From contig JARWSJ010000002.1 in assembly GCA_029906195.1 (NCBI GenBank), positions 868,001 through 932,000 on the forward strand: a DNA stretch of 64,000 nt, read 5' to 3'. Below are positions 60,511-64,000 of this stretch, one piece after another; the stretch's first letter is position 1, and every line of letters starts with the position of its first letter. The notes beneath the pieces were generated by a model. The model had not been told where the DNA came from. It searched no databases and worked only from the letters and a program-made list of their open reading frames with translations. Position numbers and translations under genes: made by a program. This stretch comes from Chitinophagaceae bacterium 26-R-25 (GTDB lineage: Bacteria; Bacteroidota; Bacteroidia; Chitinophagales; Chitinophagaceae).

Positions 60511-62895
60511 TTATTCAGATCGTAAACTTTTTACAGGATTTGACAGGCCTGTTTTAAGGCCCTGGTAACTGACTGTGAGCAATGTGATAAGCACGGCGCT
60601 TAGTCCGGCGGCTGCAAATATCCACCATGACATTTCAAGCCTGTACTGATAATTTTGCAGCCAGTTATTCATCAGCATGTAAGCAATAGGCGTTGCCACA
60701 AATAGAGAAATGACAACGAGCAAAGTGAAATCTTTTGACAGCAATTGCCACAGTGTAAATAGAGATGCACCCAATACTTTTCTGATACCTATTTCCTTCG
60801 TGCGTTGCTCTGCCACAAATGAGGCCATACCAAAGAGGCCAAGGCAGCTGATAAGTATGGCAAGTATTGTAAAGCTGCTCGCAAGTTTTCCGATTCGTTG
60901 CTCGTTCACAAATTTCTTTGCGTACTGATCATCGACAAACTTATAATCGAAAGGCGCGTTGGGATTATATTTTCTGAACACGGGTTCAATTTTAGCAATT
61001 GCATCTTTGGCCCCAAGCGAAGGATTGAGCTTTACATTGATATAGTTTGCCCAGCCATAATCAAGGAAAAACATGGTGCGGAACACAGGTGTATAAGGCG
61101 ATTCCATTACCATGTCTTTTACCACACCAATGATTTTGTAAGACGTTCCGCTGGCTTTCACAATCTGGCCAACTGGTTTTTTCATTCCCATAAAAGCAGC
61201 GGCGGCTTCATTGACGATCATTGCAGAAGTGTCAGTTGAAAAATCTCTCGAAAAATCGCGGCCATCAATTATTTGCCAGCCAACTGTTTTTCCGTATTCG
61301 TGTGACACTGAAACATTACCAAAATTTCCCTGCACATCATTCCTTTTTCCTTCCCACTCAAAGCCGTTGTTGATGGCCCAGAGCTCTGTTGCAGGATTGG
61401 AAGATTGGCTCATTTCTGTTACGGCACCGGTTTCCAGCAGATCTTTCCTTAGGGCATCATAATGTCCGTACAATTCTGGTGTGTTGATGGAAACAGCGAT
61501 CAGTCCTTCCCTGGAATAACCGGTGGGTCTGTTTCTCGCAAAATTAATTTGCCGGAAAACAGTGATCGTTCCAATGATAAGAATAATAGAAACAGTGAAC
61601 TGCAACACTACCAAGGCCTTGCGAGGAAGAGCCGCCAAACGTCCCGCTTTGAAAGTTCCTTTTAAAACTTTCACAGGTTTAAAGGAAGACAGGTAAAGTG
61701 CAGGATAGCTGCCCGCTACGATGCCTGTTATGAACATGAAGCAAAGGCAAAGCGACCAGAAGACAGGATTGCTAAACGGTACATGGATTTGTTTGTCTGC
61801 CATCGTATTGAAGTATGGCAATGAAATTTCAACTAATGCAAGTGATAGCAAAAAAGCAAAAGCAACGATCAGTAGAGACTCGCAATAGAATTGATAGATC
61901 AGTTGTTTTCTCAAAGAGCCGATTGCTTTGCGGATGCCCACTTCTTTTGATCTTTTTTCAGAGCGGGCTGTACTAAGATTCATGAAATTGATGCAGGCCA
62001 GTAGCAACACAAACAGGCCAATAATGCCAAACATCCAGACAAATTGAATTTGGCCGCCACTGTAAACACCATTTTTCCATTCGGAATATAAATGCCATTT
62101 CTTCATCTGGTGAAGAAAAACTTCTGGTTTGTATACTGCTTCTTCTGCGTGAACCTGGCGCAGTTTAACGTCTTTAATTTTGTCGGAAAGCTTTTCTATG
62201 TCTACGTTATCTGAAACCTGTGCAAATAGTTGAAATGAATTGTTCTTCCAGGGATTGGATGTTTTTTCGTCCCATTCTTGATCGTCAATGTATAACTGCC
62301 AGGGTGCAATGAATGAAAGGTCCTTGAAGTCTGCATTGTAAGGAATGTCTTCGTAAACGCCGGTAACTTTTACATTTAGTTTGTTGTCGAGCTTCATCAT
62401 TTTGTTCACAGGCTCTTCATCGCCGAAAACAGCTTTTGCAGCCGATGCAGACAAGATAATGGAATTGGCATTCTGTAAACCTGTGCGACTGCCTTTAATC
62501 ATTTTTAGCGATAGCATATCCGGCGTTTGCGGCTCCATGAATATGCCTGACTTTGTCAATTTTTTTTCACCGGTTGACAAGACATGTTCGCCTATCCACG
62601 AAGCCATTGAAATATACTTGAAGTCGCCGCTGTATTCTTTTCTTAACTGATCACCTAACACGTAGGGGACAGAGGATTGTGTTCCTTTATCGCCGTTGAA
62701 TGTCTGATGCTGCATCACTTTTACGATGCGGTCATAGTTGTCGTGATTTTTGTTGAATGACAATTCATCCCATATCCATAATCCAATCAGCATTGCCACC
62801 GCCATTCCCACAGAGAGTCCGGCGATGTTGATAATTGAAAAAGCTTTGCTCTTCATTAAATTTCTCCAGGCTACTGTTAAATAGTTTCTAAGCAT
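60511..62895 (-). CDS. ABC transporter permease, FtsX/MacB-type
   Basis: 794 residues. Two repeats of the MacB-like layout: an N-terminal helix (AFSIINIAGLSVGMAVAMLIGLWIWDEL), periplasmic domain, and FtsX-like four-helix block (MFGIIGLFVLLLACINFMNLSTARSEKRSKEVGIRKAIGS), then a second periplasmic domain and second FtsX block (ILISCLGLFGMASFVAEQRTKEIGIRKVLGASLF). It is the common Bacteroidota permease type with duplicated FtsX domains, working with a separate LolD-like ATPase for export or mechanotransmission. No ATPase gene is adjacent. Confidence 0.92.
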   Translation of the reverse strand: MLRNYLTVAWRNLMKSKAFSIINIAGLSVGMAVAMLIGLWIWDELSFNKNHDNYDRIVKVMQHQTFNGDKGTQSSVPYVLGDQLRKEYSGDFKYISMASWIGEHVLSTGEKKLTKSGIFMEPQTPDMLSLKMIKGSRTGLQNANSIILSASAAKAVFGDEEPVNKMMKLDNKLNVKVTGVYEDIPYNADFKDLSFIAPWQLYIDDQEWDEKTSNPWKNNSFQLFAQVSDNVDIEKLSDKIKDVKLRQVHAEEAVYKPEVFLHQMKKWHLYSEWKNGVYSGGQIQFVWMFGIIGLFVLLLACINFMNLSTARSEKRSKEVGIRKAIGSLRKQLIYQFYCESLLIVAFAFLLSLALVEISLPYFNTMADKQIHVPFSNPVFWSLCLCFMFITGIVAGSYPALYLSSFKPVKVLKGTFKAGRLAALPRKALVVLQFTVSIILIIGTITVFRQINFARNRPTGYSREGLIAVSINTPELYGHYDALRKDLLETGAVTEMSQSSNPATELWAINNGFEWEGKRNDVQGNFGNVSVSHEYGKTVGWQIIDGRDFSRDFSTDTSAMIVNEAAAAFMGMKKPVGQIVKASGTSYKIIGVVKDMVMESPYTPVFRTMFFLDYGWANYINVKLNPSLGAKDAIAKIEPVFRKYNPNAPFDYKFVDDQYAKKFVNEQRIGKLASSFTILAILISCLGLFGMASFVAEQRTKEIGIRKVLGASLFTLWQLLSKDFTLLVVISLFVATPIAYMLMNNWLQNYQYRLEMSWWIFAAAGLSAVLITLLTVSYQGLKTGLSNPVKSLRSE

Positions 62896-63086
62896 GAGTT
62901 TCGTTTTAAGGTCAACAGCAATAATTGCAATTTATCTTGAACAGAGTGTTGTTAATACAGCACATCAAAAAGCAATGATGCTGCCAGTTTGTTAACCTCT
63001 TGTTTTTCAGAAAATTGCAGGGAGAAAGTGAAGGGCTTATGTGCAAAAGTGAACGTACGGTGTGCGGTTTTGATACAGGAAGAGCA

Positions 63087-63196
63087 GGAATTAGAAATTA
63101 GGAGTTAGGAATTGGAAGGGTGCTTCAACTCTACAGCATATCTTCATTTGAACTGTGCCAATTCTAATTCCTAATTCCTAATTTCTAATTCCTAAG
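63087..63196. repeat. Inverted GGAATTA array
   Basis: Arms 63087-63116 and 63158-63196. The right arm encodes the last codons (Leu-Arg-Asn-stop) of the minus-strand esterase gene. The rest of 62896-63086 shows nothing clear. Confidence 0.8.
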
Positions 63197-64000
63197 TTTG
63201 TTCACCTTCATCCAATCAAAACATCTGTCCATCCATTCATCAGAAGTGTTTTTTCTGTGGAGGCCAAAGCCGTGGCCACCGGTTTGATAGATGTGTAACT
63301 CAGCAGGGATGTGGTTTGTAAGTAATGCTTCGTAAAACAAAGTACTGTTTAACGGATTTACTACATCGTCGTCGCTTGCATGTACGAGAAAGGTCGGTGG
63401 TGTTTTTGACGTGACTTGTAATTCGTTTGAGTACTCTTTAATTTTTTCCGGTGAAGGATTTTTGCCAATCAACTGGTCCCTTGAACCGATATGTCCATAA
63501 GCATCATTGAAACTGATTACCGGGTAGATAAGAATCATGAAATCGGGGCGCAGATTGGTATGCTCTTTATTGTCAATTACTGACTTCGTGAAATGCGTGC
63601 CAGCGGTGGATGCGAGATGCCCACCTGCGGAGAAGCCCATTATGCCCACATGAGCAGGATTGATGTTCCATTTTGCAGCGCTGTCCCTTACTGTTTTGAT
63701 CGCTTGTTGTGCATCCTGCAAAGGGCCTATTTCTTTGTTCTGCATAGCGTTTTCATTTGGCAGGCGGTATTTCAAAACAAATGCGGTAATGCCTTTTTTG
63801 TTGAACTCTTTTGCAATGGCTGCACCTTCATGGTCAGCCGCTACGATCCAGTAACCACCGCCGGGGCAAATTACCACTGCTGTTCTGTTGGCATCCTGCT
63901 TTTCCGGAATATAGGCGGTAAGTGTAGGAACGGTGATTTTGCTGATGCGCAAAATACCACCTTCGGTTTCAGACACCTCTTCATTTTTAACGGGTTTGCT
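63185..64000 (-). CDS. Alpha/beta hydrolase, acetyl-esterase-like (5' end outside window)
   Basis: The frame is open to the right edge (the GTG at 63976 is internal), so the N-terminus, possibly with a signal peptide, is missing; 271 residues are seen. Motifs: PTLTAYIP, VVICPGGGYWIVAADHEG (oxyanion), VGIMGFSAGGHLAST (nucleophile Ser), FLVHASDDDVVNP (Asp) and TGGHGFGL (His). These are features of the bacterial acetylxylan-esterase-like / BD-FAE group that deacetylates sugars. The last codons lie in a repeat arm. Confidence 0.88.
   Translation of the reverse strand, partial: SKPVKNEEVSETEGGILRISKITVPTLTAYIPEKQDANRTAVVICPGGGYWIVAADHEGAAIAKEFNKKGITAFVLKYRLPNENAMQNKEIGPLQDAQQAIKTVRDSAAKWNINPAHVGIMGFSAGGHLASTAGTHFTKSVIDNKEHTNLRPDFMILIYPVISFNDAYGHIGSRDQLIGKNPSPEKIKEYSNELQVTSKTPPTFLVHASDDDVVNPLNSTLFYEALLTNHIPAELHIYQTGGHGFGLHRKNTSDEWMDRCFDWMKVNKLRN

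Overview
The window looks like the chromosome of a Bacteroidota bacterium, most likely Chitinophagaceae or a close relative. The evidence is a SusC/SusD pair driven by a FecI-type sigma factor and a FecR anti-sigma factor, many lipoproteins with a Cys near residue 20, DUF2723, DUF4302, head-GIN and ligase-associated repair families, and promoters of the TTG-N19-TAnnTTTG type instead of the usual -35/-10 boxes. Classical Shine-Dalgarno sequences are rare. No phage, integrase, transposase or CRISPR array was found. The window starts inside a DUF2723 gene and ends inside an alpha/beta hydrolase gene.

Layout. 1-7.7 kb: a VWA protein and its AAA+ partner, HxlR/DoxX, a proline iminopeptidase-like lipoprotein, murB and an NAD(P)-binding protein. 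7.7-16.4 kb: the four genes of the DNA-ligase-associated repair module (MBL-fold exonuclease, ATP-dependent ligase, Lhr-like helicase, metallophosphoesterase), interrupted by a diheme cytochrome and a membrane protein. 16.6-30.5 kb: a DUF4440 protein, then sigma, FecR, STN-SusC, SusD, HExxH lipoprotein and DUF4302 lipoprotein, followed by a gene-poor stretch and two collagen-like lipoproteins. 30.6-43.8 kb: housekeeping genes (guaA, ssb, thyA, folA, pntAa-pntAb-pntB), a periplasmic-binding-like protein, a methyltransferase and a large GH38 enzyme. 43.8-48.6 kb: reverse-strand genes and a tRNA-Lys array. 48.7-64 kb: small accessory genes, many of them regulators beside enzymes (Crp/Fnr, TetR, AraC), two more DoxX genes, two ABC permeases and several hydrolases.

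Main unusual signals. (1) A shared box TTGTCACCC-N17-GTCT occurs three times with identical spacing: before fecR, before susC, and in the gene-poor region after the Sus operon. It is a candidate promoter of the local ECF sigma factor, and the third copy may drive a non-coding RNA. (2) Two intact tRNA-Lys(UUU) genes lie with four tRNA-like copies, three of which have their anticodon arm replaced by a palindromic hairpin and are each followed by a near-identical terminator. (3) About 25 intergenic arrays are built of short tandem words (TTGAAAGT, GGAATTA, TTTGAAAA, ACTGAATA, TACGAAGTACGATG and others). They are usually arranged as two inverted arms around a spacer, begin within a few bases of stop codons and often contain the stop codon itself.

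All functions are read from sequence motifs by eye. No database search was possible.
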